Shown here: piece by piece, positions 28,732-41,500 of the stretch | Position numbering within the stretch: position 1 is the first letter of the stretch | Layout of the letters: the number at the start of each line of letters is the position of its first letter | Origin: Didymodactylos carnosus | Taxonomy: Eukaryota > Rotifera > Eurotatoria > Philodinida > Philodinidae | Length of the DNA: 46,181 nt | NCBI GenBank assembly: GCA_905250885.1 | Contig: CAJNOQ010000577.1 | Location: 1-46,181 of the forward strand | Direction of reading: 5' to 3' | The notes under the pieces: model-generated | What the model was told of the DNA's origin: nothing | Database searches by the model: none | Seen by the model: the letters and a program-made list of their open reading frames with translations, nothing else | Made by a program: the position numbers and the translations under genes

Positions 28732-29637
28732 GAACTTGATTTTTATGCCTATATCTACCTGTATACTACGTTTGCATAAAAATTTATTGCTGTATGTATG
28801 TCTTCATCATTAACACGCATGTGTACTAACAAAAATAGACAATTTACATCGATGAGAAAAATAAATGCTGACGTAATGATTTTATAGTCGCGAACGGATA
28901 ATTTCGCACGATTAGTATCTTATGTTGACTACATCGTAATACTTTATACTCGAATAGCCATTTTAAACTCTATTTTAGCCTTTTAAATGATTGAAATATA
29001 CTTTACAAACATGTTTAGTTAAATGTATTCATCAATAAGGAATAAGAAGATTACTTATTAACATTAGACAATCAAAATACTAATTTACGGCGTATTCTGC
29101 TGTGAAATTTGACTTTTGTGCTTCCGTCAAGATTCAGGTTGAGCTATATTTTTCTATTATACTTTTATCTGACTTTTGTAAAAAAAATAAATGCAAACTG
29201 ATCGTGGCATATCTATACGTGAGTGTGTGTGTGTGTGTCTATGATATGTATATATCTTTTCTATTGTTACGCTATTTTTTATTAATGTTATTGTCGTTTT
29301 CTTTTTTAACACATAGTTTTAAACGAGAGAAGAATTAAATCATTCGGTGTTTTTCTAATTGAAATACGATTTCTGTGCAAGATAATAAATAAAAAAGTGG
29401 TCTTTATTTCTAAACTAATTTTTCTTTTATGTTCATGAAAATAATAAATTTGTACGAAGAAATAGTTAAACAAACAAACTTTCGAATTTTTATTTTAGAA
29501 AACTTGTAGGAATTGTTGAAACTGATATACTGACGTAAATTCTAAAAACTCAATTATATCATTAATTATAAAATTACTCAGAATTTAAATTTAGACCTAG
29601 GCTAATACTGTTTTTTCTCCAACTTCTACGATTAAAT
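28732..29637. other. Spacer between VPS34 and GPS2-like gene
   Basis: No gene is recognised. A short GT microsatellite lies at about 29,222-29,238. The sequence is otherwise AT-rich and presumably holds the VPS34 3' end and the GPS2 promoter. Confidence 0.4.
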
Positions 29638-30652
29638 ATGCCCGCCTTAATTATTGAGCGTCTAGTATTATTCGATGAAATGCGCGATGCATTACGTCGA
29701 CATGTTGTACGTGAAAGACAAAAAAAACAAGAAGAACAAGCAAATGAAGCTGACAAACAACGAAGACGAGAAGAAAAAGTGATTTGTGTCTGAATGTATT
29801 TTTCAGTGTTGATCTAATTATTTTTATTTGTTTTCAGGCTAAAGCTGAGCTAACAAGTAAAGCTCAGTTAGAGAAAAATGCTGAACATATTCTACAGTTA
29901 GAAGCAAAATTAGACGATTTACAAAGCCAGAGATATGGTTTGTGTAATTTATTGAAAAAGACCTTGACTGAAGAAGATTATAAACGTAGACAATCACAAC
30001 AAACAGTGAATAAAGAACCAAGTTGGACAAGTCTATATTCACCAAGTATATTTGACTTTTTCAGATCAAATATTTTATATTTATATTTGTCTCTTGTATT
30101 TAGATCTTCAAACAGCTCAATATTTACATTTTCTTACTCAACCATCGGCTTATCGTTCACTTGCCTATAAATCATCTCAGCTGTTACCTTCATTACACCA
30201 AACTCCACAACAGCAATCGTCAACTCCTCCAACGTTAAAACGATCACGCAGTCCATCACTCAATTCTTCCGTGAATCATCAAAATCAACTACATCTGCAG
30301 CAAATTTATTCAAGTCCTTCAACTTATTCCAAAAATATTTCAAAATCACCAACATCAATGACAGTGAAGACATCAACTATTCATACACGTATGTTTTCTC
30401 TTTACACATCAGTAGAACAGCTAAATATTAAAGATTGTTTTATATTTACTTTACATAATGAGTTTGTTATCAATTTGAACTGCTTTAGGTTCTCCAAGTC
30501 CAACTGTTACGACGCATCCATCGTCATCATATATATCGACGAATAATCATCCGTCTCGATTACCCTCATTTTCCAATTCATCGACGTTTTCATCTTATTT
30601 GTGTCCTGTATCACGTTCATTACAAAATCAACCAGAAACAAATAAACAATAA
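29638..30652 (+). CDS. GPS2: G protein pathway suppressor 2 (GPS2)-like corepressor subunit, four exons, 265 aa
   Basis: Exons: 29638-29778, 29838-30045, 30104-30388, 30489-30652. The start MPALIIERLVLFDEMRDALR resembles the conserved GPS2 N-terminus, and the basic, charged stretch RRHVVRERQKKQEEQ follows. Residues about 20-95 form a predicted coiled coil (AEHILQLEAKLDDLQSQR), then LKKTLTEEDYKRR. The remainder is S/P/Q/T-rich (about 116-265). In animals GPS2 bridges TBL1, NCOR/SMRT and HDAC3 in a nuclear corepressor complex through this helical N-terminus. The Met at 29,638 matches the family start; an upstream splice is not needed. The reading frame ends at a TAA inside a Gln-rich run and stays open downstream, so the 3' end may be recently truncated. 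Confidence 0.82.
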
Positions 30653-31048
30653 CAACAACCACCTCAATCTCGTTCTTCAGCCATGTCTCGCTCCAAGGAA
30701 ATCAAAATAATTTATATTCACTCTGCTCATCATCGTTTAAATCAATCATCTCCACAACATCACCAATAACAAAGTAGTAAGTATCTTTTCTACATGTTCA
30801 TTGATCATAGAATAAGAAATTGTTCTTTATCCATTACATCGTTAAGTCATTTCTGTAAAGTTCAGATAAACAGATCTCTCTATAAAACATTAGATAATAT
30901 CTTAGATGTAAAAAAATTTGTAATTGTTTTTTTGTTAAGATTATCTAAAATCATTATCATTTCTATACTCTTCATTACCGAATTCTCAATCATCTGATCC
31001 AAAACAACAATATGTAGCTACTCTATCATCCAATATTTATGTCGACAA
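30653..31048 (+). pseudogene. Probable former 3' part of the GPS2-like gene
   Basis: Directly after the TAA at 30,650 the same frame continues with QQPPQSRSSAM and ends SSPQHHQ at a second TAA (30,767), followed by a donor-like GTAAGTAT. Further on, about 30,981-31,048 encodes SLPNSQSSDPKQQYVATL to a TAG, with similar composition. Both TAA codons lie next to CAA codons, so single C-to-T changes would explain them. It may be an untranslated relic, or an alternative exon set. Confidence 0.45.
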
Positions 31049-32080
31049 AAAGTCGTAGCATTAACAGTGGTTATCCTCTTTAAACTCAACAATGAAGTTT
31101 TATCATACAGTGAAATTTGCTTTGTTTTTTTATTATAATGAATAATGGTATGCGTATATTTCCTTAGTATATGATAATAATCCTTTTGAAAATTTCCAGT
31201 ATTTTTTATCTTGTTACCTTTTACGGTAACATTTAGTTGTACATCGTGAAAATGAAAATAGAATATCAGAAAAACATTTTAGATAAACTGTAACTTTTTA
31301 ATGTACACTTTAAATGAGATTTAATTTCACGCTTCAACTTATTTTCGTTTTAAATTTTTTCTATTCTATTGAACATCTTCGAGCGACAAGCAAACTTTGG
31401 AAGAAATATGTCAATCTAAAACTCAGTTATGTTTTTCCGTGTTAGACAAGAAGTTTTTATGGTAATATCTACAAGCAAGAATTACGTAACAATGTTTTTT
31501 TATCCATTTTATTCTTAAATCGAAACTAATTATATCCGATAAGTCATAAATGTTTTTGTGCTATCTTGTTGACAAACTTGTACTACATCACTCTTAAAAT
31601 TGTTATTTCTTCTATCATCGTTGTTGATTTATTTTAACTTAAACTGGTTAAGTTATACACATACTTAAGATAAGGACGAAGTCTATTACTCACAGTAAAA
31701 TTCAGATAAGTCTACTAGTGCTAGACTATACTACAATAATTAAATAATTAGGTTTGTTACACTTAATTTTGCGCTCAATTTTCTTGTTCTTTTTTTCTAT
31801 TTTTATCGAATATCTTCGAACGACCAAGTACAAGCAAAGTTTGGATGAACGTAACAACGTATAATTCGATTATATTAATAAGATAGGATAAAATAATTAT
31901 CACCTATCTAATAAAATCTATATACTAGAACTAGTGAAATAGCTTTAGTTTTATCCAACGTCTCTGGCTTAATGGATACATTGATGGATATATATATATA
32001 TGATTGTTATTGTTCCGCTTCAATAAACACTGTTCGTGCAGTTAGGCGTCACTTGTCATATCACACATCCCTTCTGAAGT
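31049..32080. other. Gene-free AT-rich spacer
   Basis: No gene is recognised. Two similar segments, about 31,378-31,407 (TTCGAGCGACAAGCAAACTT) and about 31,817-31,850 (TTCGAACGACCAAG then CAAAGTTTGGA), suggest an old local duplication. A short TA run lies at about 31,990. Confidence 0.4.
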
Positions 32081-32986
32081 ATGCTATTGAAAAAGAGAAA
32101 GAGCATCTCTTGTTTTCGATTGATTAAATTTATATTATTGATTGTTGTTCTATTGTTTATCATCAATTTCTTTTATGAAGAACTTTTGAATAGTCTTGAT
32201 TTAATAAATGATAACACTTTATGGCCAAATGTGCCCATTTACGTTCCTGAAATTCCGCGAATTATTATTCAAACTTCAAAAACTCATCAAATAACTGAAT
32301 TTATGTCTACGTTCATAACAATAAATCCTAATCACAAGTATTTTCTTTATAATGATACAGAAGCCGATGAATTTGTTCGTAAATATATGCCTGCGAACAT
32401 CTATCAAATTTACACAAATCTTCCACTACCTATTCTAAAAGCAGATTATTTTCGATATATTGCCCTACTGGTCATGGGAGGAGTTTATTCTGATATCGAT
32501 ACGAAATGTTTACGCCCGATTGATGATTGGATTGATGATAAAAATCAAGTTGGACTTATAGTTGGCATAGAGGCTGATGTTGGTTTCATCGATATTTTGT
32601 ATGACATGTATGCTCGTCGACTTCAGTTACTACAATGGACTATAGCAAGTGCGCCAGGACACCCAGTTTTATACCGGATTGTTAGGAATATTGCTAAAAT
32701 ATCTTCAGAAATGATGAAGTCGAAGGATAATAATGATTTAATCTTAGAGTGGACAGGACCGGGAATTTGGACAGATGTGGTCATGAATTATATTAGAAGA
32801 ACATACGGTGTTACATGGAAAAAATTTAGAAATCTGAGAAAAGGGATTTTGATAGGAGATATTTATGTTTTACCCCTAGCAGCATTCTCACCCGGTATAC
32901 ATCTGGATATGGGATCGAAAAATGTAAACGATCCAGAAGCGCGAGTCTATCACAATTTTCACGGTAGTTGGAAAAAACGAAATTAA
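32081..32986 (+). CDS. GT32-family (OCH1-like) type II membrane glycosyltransferase
   Basis: A 301-residue intronless frame. A basic N-terminus (residues 1-9) and one hydrophobic segment at about 13-31 suggest a type II Golgi anchor. Residues 58-66 (EIPRIIIQT) are the family entry motif. Residues 118-150 (ILKADYFRYIALLVMGGVYS, then DIDTKCLRP) carry the D-x-D sugar-nucleotide and metal site at 138-140. APGHPVL (near 191), TGPGIWTDVV (near 226) and the C-terminal HNFHGSW complete the pattern of the DXD glycosyltransferase family. Fungal OCH1 adds an alpha-1,6-mannose to N-glycans; relatives in other organisms use other substrates, so the reaction here is unknown. The start is the first Met, directly before the basic patch and membrane helix. 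Lack of introns beside intron-rich neighbours permits horizontal or retro-copy origin. Confidence 0.88.
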   Translation: MLLKKRKSISCFRLIKFILLIVVLLFIINFFYEELLNSLDLINDNTLWPNVPIYVPEIPRIIIQTSKTHQITEFMSTFITINPNHKYFLYNDTEADEFVRKYMPANIYQIYTNLPLPILKADYFRYIALLVMGGVYSDIDTKCLRPIDDWIDDKNQVGLIVGIEADVGFIDILYDMYARRLQLLQWTIASAPGHPVLYRIVRNIAKISSEMMKSKDNNDLILEWTGPGIWTDVVMNYIRRTYGVTWKKFRNLRKGILIGDIYVLPLAAFSPGIHLDMGSKNVNDPEARVYHNFHGSWKKRN

Positions 32987-35900
32987 TGTTTCTCCTGTAA
33001 TAGTCATGCTTCTACCGTAATCCGTTTCTTTTTATTTTATCAAATTATTATCTAATCGTCAGTGATCAGTGATTGACTTGTCCATGTACTTGGCTGAAGC
33101 GAAGCATATGACTATACTTGGCGAATACTTAGACAAGAACTTGGGACGTAAAAACACTTGTCAAAGCTCTTGCTTAGTAAGTGAGGAAACTTGTCAAGTA
33201 CTCGGCAATTGATCAGGTACTTGAATCAAGTACATTCACTAGTTGTCCATAACGGCCTACTATTTAACATTTACTTTAAAAACATGCACTATAGCGCCAC
33301 AATATCTGAAAAGTCTGAGCGCAATAGTTAATCAATGGCTATTGACTGATATGGTTTTTTACTTTATCTTATAGTCACAGAAAACAATATGATCAAGATA
33401 TTCTACAACTAAAATTTCTAGAACTACTATTAGTCACTATCATATCGTCAACCTGAAACTAATAGAAAGTAACGGGTGGTTGTAGAATATCTCGACCGAA
33501 TTTGATACTTTTCGTTATTTTATATATATAATTGGATATAATACACATATCCAATGTAAATATAAATAAAACGGATTTAATATTAATTCACTCATTTCGT
33601 TATATTTTTATAATGAGCATCTTTGGAAAAGAGGCACGGCACGTAAAAAGGCAAGCATAAATTAGCCGACAATTACGCCAGCGAGTTGCAAATGCGGCGC
33701 AAAGCAGCTACATATAACCGGAGGTAAATATTTTGTTTATCTTCATACTGCTTGTTTATCTTCATTATTTATAAATTTCGACACACAGTTCCCCTATTTG
33801 TGTTTAAAATTTGACTGTACCTCTTTTAGTTCCCGAGAAAATCGTTACGGAAAATGACACTTTTTCGATCTAGAAAGGAAAGACGAAGTTTATAAATTAT
33901 TAGAATACGGTCTTGCTTCGCATCGCATTAAATACGTCTTATAATAGTGAGTGATTTTACCATTTGATTATTCATTTTTCTCGACCCTGCTACAAGTGCC
34001 AAGATACGCACAACAACAGCGCCCTCTGCAATGTAGAATAGTGAATATCTCTGTCCTTGAAGCAGGGTCTAGAAAGGTGAAAATAGAAAGTGAAATCCCA
34101 TTTAATCCTTGTTTGATTCTAAAACTTCCATCCAATGAAGTTGCGTCATAAAAAACTTAGTCATAGGATTTAGTCCCAGGATATCGTTATCGATGAATTC
34201 ATTGTATAGTATCATGAGACTTCACTAGTATACACACTAACAATACTGCTTTGAAAATCATGGTTAAACATGTAGCAGTGTCACGGAAAAAAGTGTGCTT
34301 CTACGCAATACTTTAACCGTTCGCTTGGATCAGTCAGGTGATCTATCATGCAGGTAGAATTAAGAGCAGGCAGAGTTAAGTCGTGGAAAAGTGCTTTTCC
34401 GTCGTATTCAGCACACTGGATAACTTCGAAGATTTTGTATTTTTAGCCAGACTTATTGTCAAAAGTTTAGGAAAAATTTCCGAAAATGACGAAAAAATTT
34501 CCATGGAAAAATAATCTTAGTTCCAAAATTTTTATTGAACTTTTGGTAGTACGTGTCGCGTGAAATGATGTGTCGAAGAGAGAGTAAACATTTATTTGCT
34601 CATTCTTGTGTTTTGTGCGCTTTTATTTAGCAACTGGTTTAACTCTCAATTAGTATTCCCTAATTGAAAGAGCAAACGAATGCACTTGGAATGACAACAG
34701 TGGAGCCTTAAATGTTGTCTGTAGTTAGACAGAAATGTTAAACCTTTACCGTTTGTTTTTTCTCCACTTAACATTCTTAGAAAATTGAAGCGGTCCAACT
34801 AGGGCAAGACAGAGTTTAATCATATCTATTTTTTATACTTTTGTTTTGAATACTAGCGTTTGCTTTTGTTCTAAGATGTTAAATTTTGTTAAGTCTATTT
34901 CAGTGGGAAAAGCGTGGCATTACAAAACACTGTTAGTCGTAAATTAACAGAAACTATTTTATTGCCTTTGAGAAAGGAATACATTGCATTATCTAACGTT
35001 TCTCTAAGAGGAATATCTATCTTTCCGATTTAATTTAATCAACCCGAAGCGCTTCTTTAAAGAAGGATGACTGTCATGGCTTCATGGGCTTCTTCCTTCA
35101 AGGATTGTATTTATCAGAAGAAAGGATGCCATAAGAGTATCAGTCTAGATATCTGCCCAATTGTTTGTAAAAATATTTATAATCTACTTTATTTGTTTCA
35201 AACTTGTTCAATGTCTAGGAGACTTTGATTTATGATTGGAAGAATGCTGTAAGAAACATAGAATACTGAATTCTTGTCTAAAATCTCCCGATGGCTTGAA
35301 TTTGATTTATTTTTATTGCCTCTGATAGAAATATTTTGTGCAAACTAGATACAAGAACATTATTGTGTCTTATATTGTCTTATAGTTGGCTCTTATAGTT
35401 ATTCTGAATGGCAATAGTAGTTTCATTGTACATGTTATTATAAGAAGAGCTTCATTTATCATAATGAAGTGTGTGAATATAGAACATTTTTTCTTTATTT
35501 TAAGAATATAACTAAACAGTATTTTTGATAATTTCTATAAGTTCGCTCATCTATTATTACACATTTTTTTCAATAATTGTTCTTTTGCAAATGGTTTATC
35601 TTATAGTTAATATTTAGTCGAGTGCATGATACCTTCATAGAGTAAGAATATATTTTCTTTCCATACTTGTGACTTTATATTCTGATTAGTGAAGATTCCC
35701 ATTAAATCTTCAAACAATAATCGGATTTTACATCTTTTCTCTCTTAGGTTTTTCTCTATAAAATTGATTGTAATGCACAAGTCGTCGAATCTGAAAAGCT
35801 TCTACTAGTTCTTGGATATTTTGCTTATGTCGTCCGTTTTTCTTGTTTCCTTTTACACCCACGATTATGTATTGCTTATTTTTTATTTTTTTCTCGGTTC

Positions 35901-36086
35901 TCCTTGCATCTGATGCATGTTTGTCTTAACGACGAACTAATATTTCTTCAATTTTGTTCTTTCTTACTGTTTTCTATTTATTTCAAGATCTTCATCATTA
36001 TTCATACGGTCTTAAGTACTTTGTTTATCTGTTTATTCAGTTAAATGCAATTAACTTGAGTTGCTTTTTCTATATTTCGTATTATT
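32987..36086. other. 3.1-kb gene-free spacer
   Basis: No convincing gene. At 33,100-33,240 short ACTTG/CAAGT words recur in both orientations. About 33,383-33,505 has a small inverted repeat (GATATTCTACAACTA and TGGTTGTAGAATATC). An 87-base mini-foldback at 33,983-34,069 has GACCCTGCT(A/T)CAAG ends. The open frame at 33,951-34,151 overlaps the latter and is not called. The stretch from 34,900 to 36,086 is AT-rich with nothing recognised, and presumably ends in the promoter of the receptor gene. Confidence 0.45.
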
Positions 36087-38507
36087 ATGCCTTCTGTTAA
36101 TGCAACTACTGATAACACTAAATTAACATCAACAATCGCTGACTCTAAATTAAAAGTAGCTGGAGATAAAGATACTTTATTTACCGATACATTACCTACA
36201 AGTGATTCTGATTCATATCAATATGAAAATGAACGAAATTTAAGAAAACGAAGAAAGTTGGTAAGTTTCAGTTTACATTTCAGTTGTTTCTGCATAATGC
36301 TTAGTTTCCAAAAAACAACCGAAAATACGGAAATCAGATAAGAATCTTATAAAAATCTTATATGCTCCAGTCGAGAGAAATGTATACTGTCATTATAAGA
36401 TTCTTATAATTCACAATATAAGAATCTGATAAGAATTGAATAACATTTCGGTAAGATTTTAGTTTTATAATTTTCTTGTAAGATTCTTATAATCTTATAG
36501 TGCCTTATAAAAAATGTTCAAAAATTTCAAACTTCAAAACTTTGCCCTCGTTCTCCAAGAACAAAAAAAAAGTTTTTTTCTTCTTTTTGACTATAAGAAT
36601 CGTATAAATTTTTATAGGAATCTTATAAGTTTCTTACATAAGAATTTTATAAGCACAGTATGCATTTCTATCGACTGTAGATAAGATTCTTATCTGATTC
36701 TATGAGATTCCTGTAAGAATCGTATATAAGATTTGATCTCTAGGGCTGATTGTCTATTGTTTCATTTTAGAGTGATTCAACACTCAAAGATGAAAATAAT
36801 ACAAGTTCATCTGTCGATTCTAAAACTGACAATAATTTACGTGCAAAAGCCGATGATCTTGTCGATAATGTTCTTGAAGTACCTACAAAATGCGCTGAAC
36901 AAGTCGAACAATTTGCAAAATATATTTGGCATGTACTAGATCATCACAACTTACCACAATGGATGCGAGATAACGAATATTTATTATCGTCACATCGACC
37001 ACCCATGCCCAGTGTGAAGCAATGTTTTAAATCGATATTTCGTTTACATACAGAAACAGTTAATATTTGGACGCATCTCATCGGAACAGTAGTATTTATC
37101 GTACTAGCCACATATTATCTAACCGTACCATCAGTCGGAACAAAATGGGAAGAGAAATTGATATTTGGAGCATTTTTTACTGGAGCTATTGTTTGTTTAT
37201 TGTGTTCAACATTGTTTCATACATTCTATTGTTATTCACCAAATGTTAGCAAGTTTTTTAGCAAGTAAGTGTTCAAGTTTGTTGTGTCATTAAGTAGAGT
37301 CTTATCTGATCATAACGTGCACGAGCCAAGCGACCGAAATTCACTAACCGTATACTTGAAAGTAAAAGCACTCCGACACGTCGATAAACGTTTTGGAAAG
37401 GTTTTGTTATTCATCGCATTCATAAACGCCTTGTATATGTTATGTTATGTTTAGGTTAGATTATTGTGGTATATCTATGTTAGTTATGGGCAGTTTTGTA
37501 CCTTGGTTATATTATGCATTTTGTGAGTAGAACCATTTCACAAACATGTTTATATCTACCATGTAGTTTTTTCTTTCTCCTAGATTGCGAATTTGGAACA
37601 AAAGTAGCCTATTTGGTATTAATAGGTCTACTTGGTATTGGATGCATTGTTGTATCAATGTGGGATAAATTTAGTCAACCAGATTATAGAACGTATCGAG
37701 CATGTAAGATTGATCTAGTATTCACGTGTTACCTATTTATATTATCAACAATTTTTCCAGTGATGTTCATTGGATTTGGTCTCACAGGCTTTTTACCAAC
37801 AATTCATTATGCTTTATTGTTTGGTATCAAACATGCATTCACAAGTAATATATGATGTAAGGTAGTGACGATGTAATAAATAATCAGTTCTTTTTATTTA
37901 AATTTATTATAGCTGGAGCTTTGCAATGGCTTGTGTTAATGGCTATATTATACATTACGGGAGCTTCACTCTATGCTGGTAAGAAACTTAATAACAATAC
38001 TGTTGCAAAATAAATAATATTTTTATTTTTGTTTACAGCACGAATACCAGAACGATTATTTCCTGGACGTTTCGACATATGGGTATGTACGATGATCTTT
38101 TCAACTACGCTGTTCCCTTTCATCAAATAAGTCAATATAAAAGATCTTATTATTGGAAATTGGATACATCTCTATGGACTTTCTCGAAAAAAAATCAATT
38201 GAATGATGAATGAGGTGAAATTAAAAAAGATTTCCCATTGATAGTAGTATTTCTTGTGGTAACACATATCTTTCGCATAACAGCCATCTTGGTAGAGCGC
38301 GTGCGTGCTTCAGATGTTCTGATTGAAGCACTATTTATTTCTGTGTTTCAGTTTCAAAGTCATCAGTTTTTTCATGTATTTGTTGTTGCTGCTGCTACTG
38401 TTCATTACTATGGAATTAATATATTAGCTCGACATCGTGCAAGTATAGGAGACTGTAGATATATAGATAGTCGTGCAGATTTCAATATTGAATCAATGAT
38501 TAGTTAA
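36087..38507 (+). CDS. ADIPOR: Adiponectin receptor / PAQR family membrane protein, eight exons, 401 aa
   Basis: Exons: 36087-36260, 36771-37264, 37455-37522, 37584-37703, 37761-37844, 37913-37978, 38039-38082, 38352-38507; all are GT-AG and in phase. The N-terminal about 110 residues are polar. The amphipathic entry and first helices follow (SIFRLHTETVNIWTHLIG). Zinc-site residues are all present: His208 in STLFHTFYC, Asp225 in LDYCG, His354 and His358 in FQSHQFFHV. Other hallmarks are GFGLTGFLPTIHYA, YITGASLYAARIPER and FPGRFDIW. Human ADIPOR1/2 are seven-helix receptors with zinc-dependent ceramidase-type activity linked to lipid metabolism; invertebrate members maintain membrane fluidity. 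The length is close to human ADIPOR2. The extra C-terminal tail after GINILARHRASIGDC is not conserved in my knowledge. Intron 1 holds a foldback element. Confidence 0.93.
36335..36738. repeat. Foldback element in PAQR intron 1, ATAAGATTCTTAT-rich
   Basis: The left segment CAGTCGAGAGAAATGTATAC and the inverse of the right segment (CAGTCGATAGAAATGCATAC) anchor diverged arms of about 110-150 bases within intron 1 (36,261-36,770). Both arms are filled with short palindromes of the type ATAAGAATCTTAT. No coding sequence is present. Confidence 0.8.
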
Positions 38508-41500
38508 ATATATCGTTGCTCTATCAATCATTTCTTCTGAACAAAGAATAACAGTCTCGCTGTTTGATTCTGTTGCCATTGTTTTGTAAAAATCTTTATG
38601 TTTTTATTTGATTTATAAATTTGTAGTCTTTTTATTATGTTAACTCATGCAGTCAAATTTTTTCTTGTTACATCTCTTTTCAGTTATTGCATTCTGGCTT
38701 ATCTTTTAGTTTTTTATGGGTTTTTTTCTGACACATTCCAAATCGTGCTTCGATTCCTTGTCGTTCACACTTATCTCACACTTATCTGTGATATCCAGAT
38801 AAAAAAAAATAAAATATAAAATACGGTTATAGTATCGTTGCATTACGAGCAAGAAACGTGTTCAGAAGTAATAAGATCTTTTTTTTTATAATGTTAATAC
38901 TATTTTACTCGTCACTTTTAATGTGATCGTTATTGCTGTTTCTATATATGAGAAAAGCAAAAGGAATACTAAAAGAAATTTGTGGTCTGGCGAACTTTTC
39001 TAAAAGCTCGTTGCCGAATTTGTAAATCTTTTGGTTTACCCTTCGATTCAACTGACTATTGATTTAAATGACTATAGCATAATAGATCAAATTATCATTT
39101 CATTTATCTCTTATTATCTTAATACAGTTTTTCGAGTCAAAATCTTGACTACAAATGCAAAAGACAACTTTCACTAGAGTAGATTACTTGACAATGAGCT
39201 TTTGTCTAAAGAGTAATGATAATGAGAACGAGTAAATATGTTTATATTTACTTCAGGGATTGTCTGTTAAAAGAGTTATACATGGTGTGCACAGCTCGGT
39301 CCCTGTTTTTTTACTTTACAGAGTAATTCGTCGGATCTTTGTTGTCTCTTTCTCTTTCCCAGTATCATGAAATGGGCACAGCCCGATTTGATTACTGTTT
39401 CTTCTATATTAAAGTTTAAACCAATTCATTAGACTTTCGAATTTCCTCAAGCATTCTCTTTAACTAAGAATTATGTTGGTGTTGGTTAATACATACAAGA
39501 CTGAGGATCTTAGATGTCTGTTTCACTCTCCTGTACATTTACTCAGTTCGATTTATTTTTAAACGATATCGTTTACCTTTATATGACATCAGCTACTCAT
39601 CTAGCTACTCAACTTAGCTATATACCTCGTTCACCTTAAAATAAATTTATATGAACCGCTGATTGAGTTACTGAAATGTTACGTTAAAGTGGAGAAATGA
39701 AGTCCGTAAGTGTCGTGATTTATACCTATTAAGTACGATCATGCATTCTCTCTTATAAAAAATTACATTCTTTCGATCACATAGGGGGTTATACATTAAT
39801 GGGATTAATCACCTTTTTGCGCTTTCGCTTTCTTCTTCCTTTTGTAAGTCAAATTTTGCGGTCTACTCGCCAATTCCCTGAAAGAAAAAGAAAAGTATCG
39901 TTTTCTCTGGAAAATGTTGACTTTATTTACGTAAAACACAAAATCATTGAAGCATCATCCAAGCGTTTTTCTTCTGATATACGCCAATTGAGTATAATCT
40001 TTTGTTCTAGAACTCTTTAGTTAGGTTTTTTTTTTTTATTTATTCATTTATTATAACTAAATGCACACAGTTACGATTGATCAAGTTTTCACTATAATAA
40101 ATTCTACAACAGAATGGTCGCAGATATTTTTTGAAGAAGATTTGAATAAAAAAAGGTGGATAATGATTTTCAGTGTGAATGTCAACCTTCAAAAGAAATG
40201 ACTCTATGACTATAGGTTCTTGAGAATGTTTCTTTTCAAATCAAACTTCGATTACCTACTTAAAACCTGTATCAAATGGAGTGGAAAAGCTTATTTATCC
40301 CTATTATCACCAAAAATTGCAACATTCATAATTCAATCAAAACCAAGCAAAACTTCAGAATATCAAGATATATCCTATTCTACACTGCACTATTAGTTCA
40401 TAAACATTTTAAAAATCCACAGAAAATACTTTAGTTATTGAAACTGCTCCCCACGGATCTTCAGAAGAATTCTACTATACCTGAACCATGTTACATGAAG
40501 ATTTCGAATGTGCATAGTACTATGGAAAAGAATCCAACGGTTCAAACCACATCTGATCACCTGCATTTTAAACCGACTAAAAGCTGCAGGCAAGTTGTAG
40601 GTTTCAGATGAATGAAAAATTTTTCCACTGACGGCCGGCAACTAAAGATGAATGTTTCCTGTCTACACTCCCTGCAGCAGAGAAGATTTTTCCTGCATTC
40701 CCTGCAAGGAAAGACGTTTTTGTGTGGAGAACAAAAAGAGAAAGAAGACCAAGAGAAATATTGTTCACACTGAAGATCAGAATGACCAAAAAAAGAAACT
40801 AACTAATAGTTTTTTTTGTACTAGGTCTACTAGATATTTTAAAACGAAAAATAGAGAATAACAATGAATTTCACTCTTCTTGTATTTAACATGTTTCTTT
40901 TACTATGCGCATTACGTATAGTCAAAGAAGATGACAAAAGACTATAATAGAGCTCTACCATTTAGTGCTTTTTCTTATGTGACATACAGAAGTCTGCATG
41001 CGAGATATATCTGTCCATGCGAGAAAATGAAAAGAATATTTTTTCTATATTTCTCTCTTTTTTGATGTCTTCGATGAATCATCATTCCAAGTAGAAGTGA
41101 AAATAAAACTTCTTTCCATACAGCAATTACTTTTACAAGTGGAGTAATTTTATTATTCTCACCTCATTTTTGAACTTTTTCCAAACGTCTTCCACCATTG
41201 TGTAGCTGAAAGTCTCAGTAATAGAATGAAAAAAAGAAGTTAGACTTTAGCATTTGAAATGAGGGAGATCTTAGCAGTATAATACATTCTGTTTTATATA
41301 CTAAATTGAACAATTTAAGCAAGGAAGGCATTTTATAGATTAAATATGATGGACGAAGTGATTGATGGCATTGCTCTGCAGAAAGGAACGACGTCATATA
41401 AGAAGAGCATAATCTGCATGCGACATCAAGAAACAGATAAAGATACACTAAACGGTAGAGCCTTAGTAGAACAACTCGTGTAGACGATCGTTTTAAAGTG

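Noticed and set aside
33951-34151. 66-codon plus-strand frame
   Set aside because: It overlaps an 87-base mini-foldback and shows no recognisable domain or splice context.
38238-38351. Open frame upstream of the last PAQR exon
   Set aside because: It is in the same frame as exon 8, but the family sequence needs FDIW joined directly to FQSHQFFH, so this part is intron.
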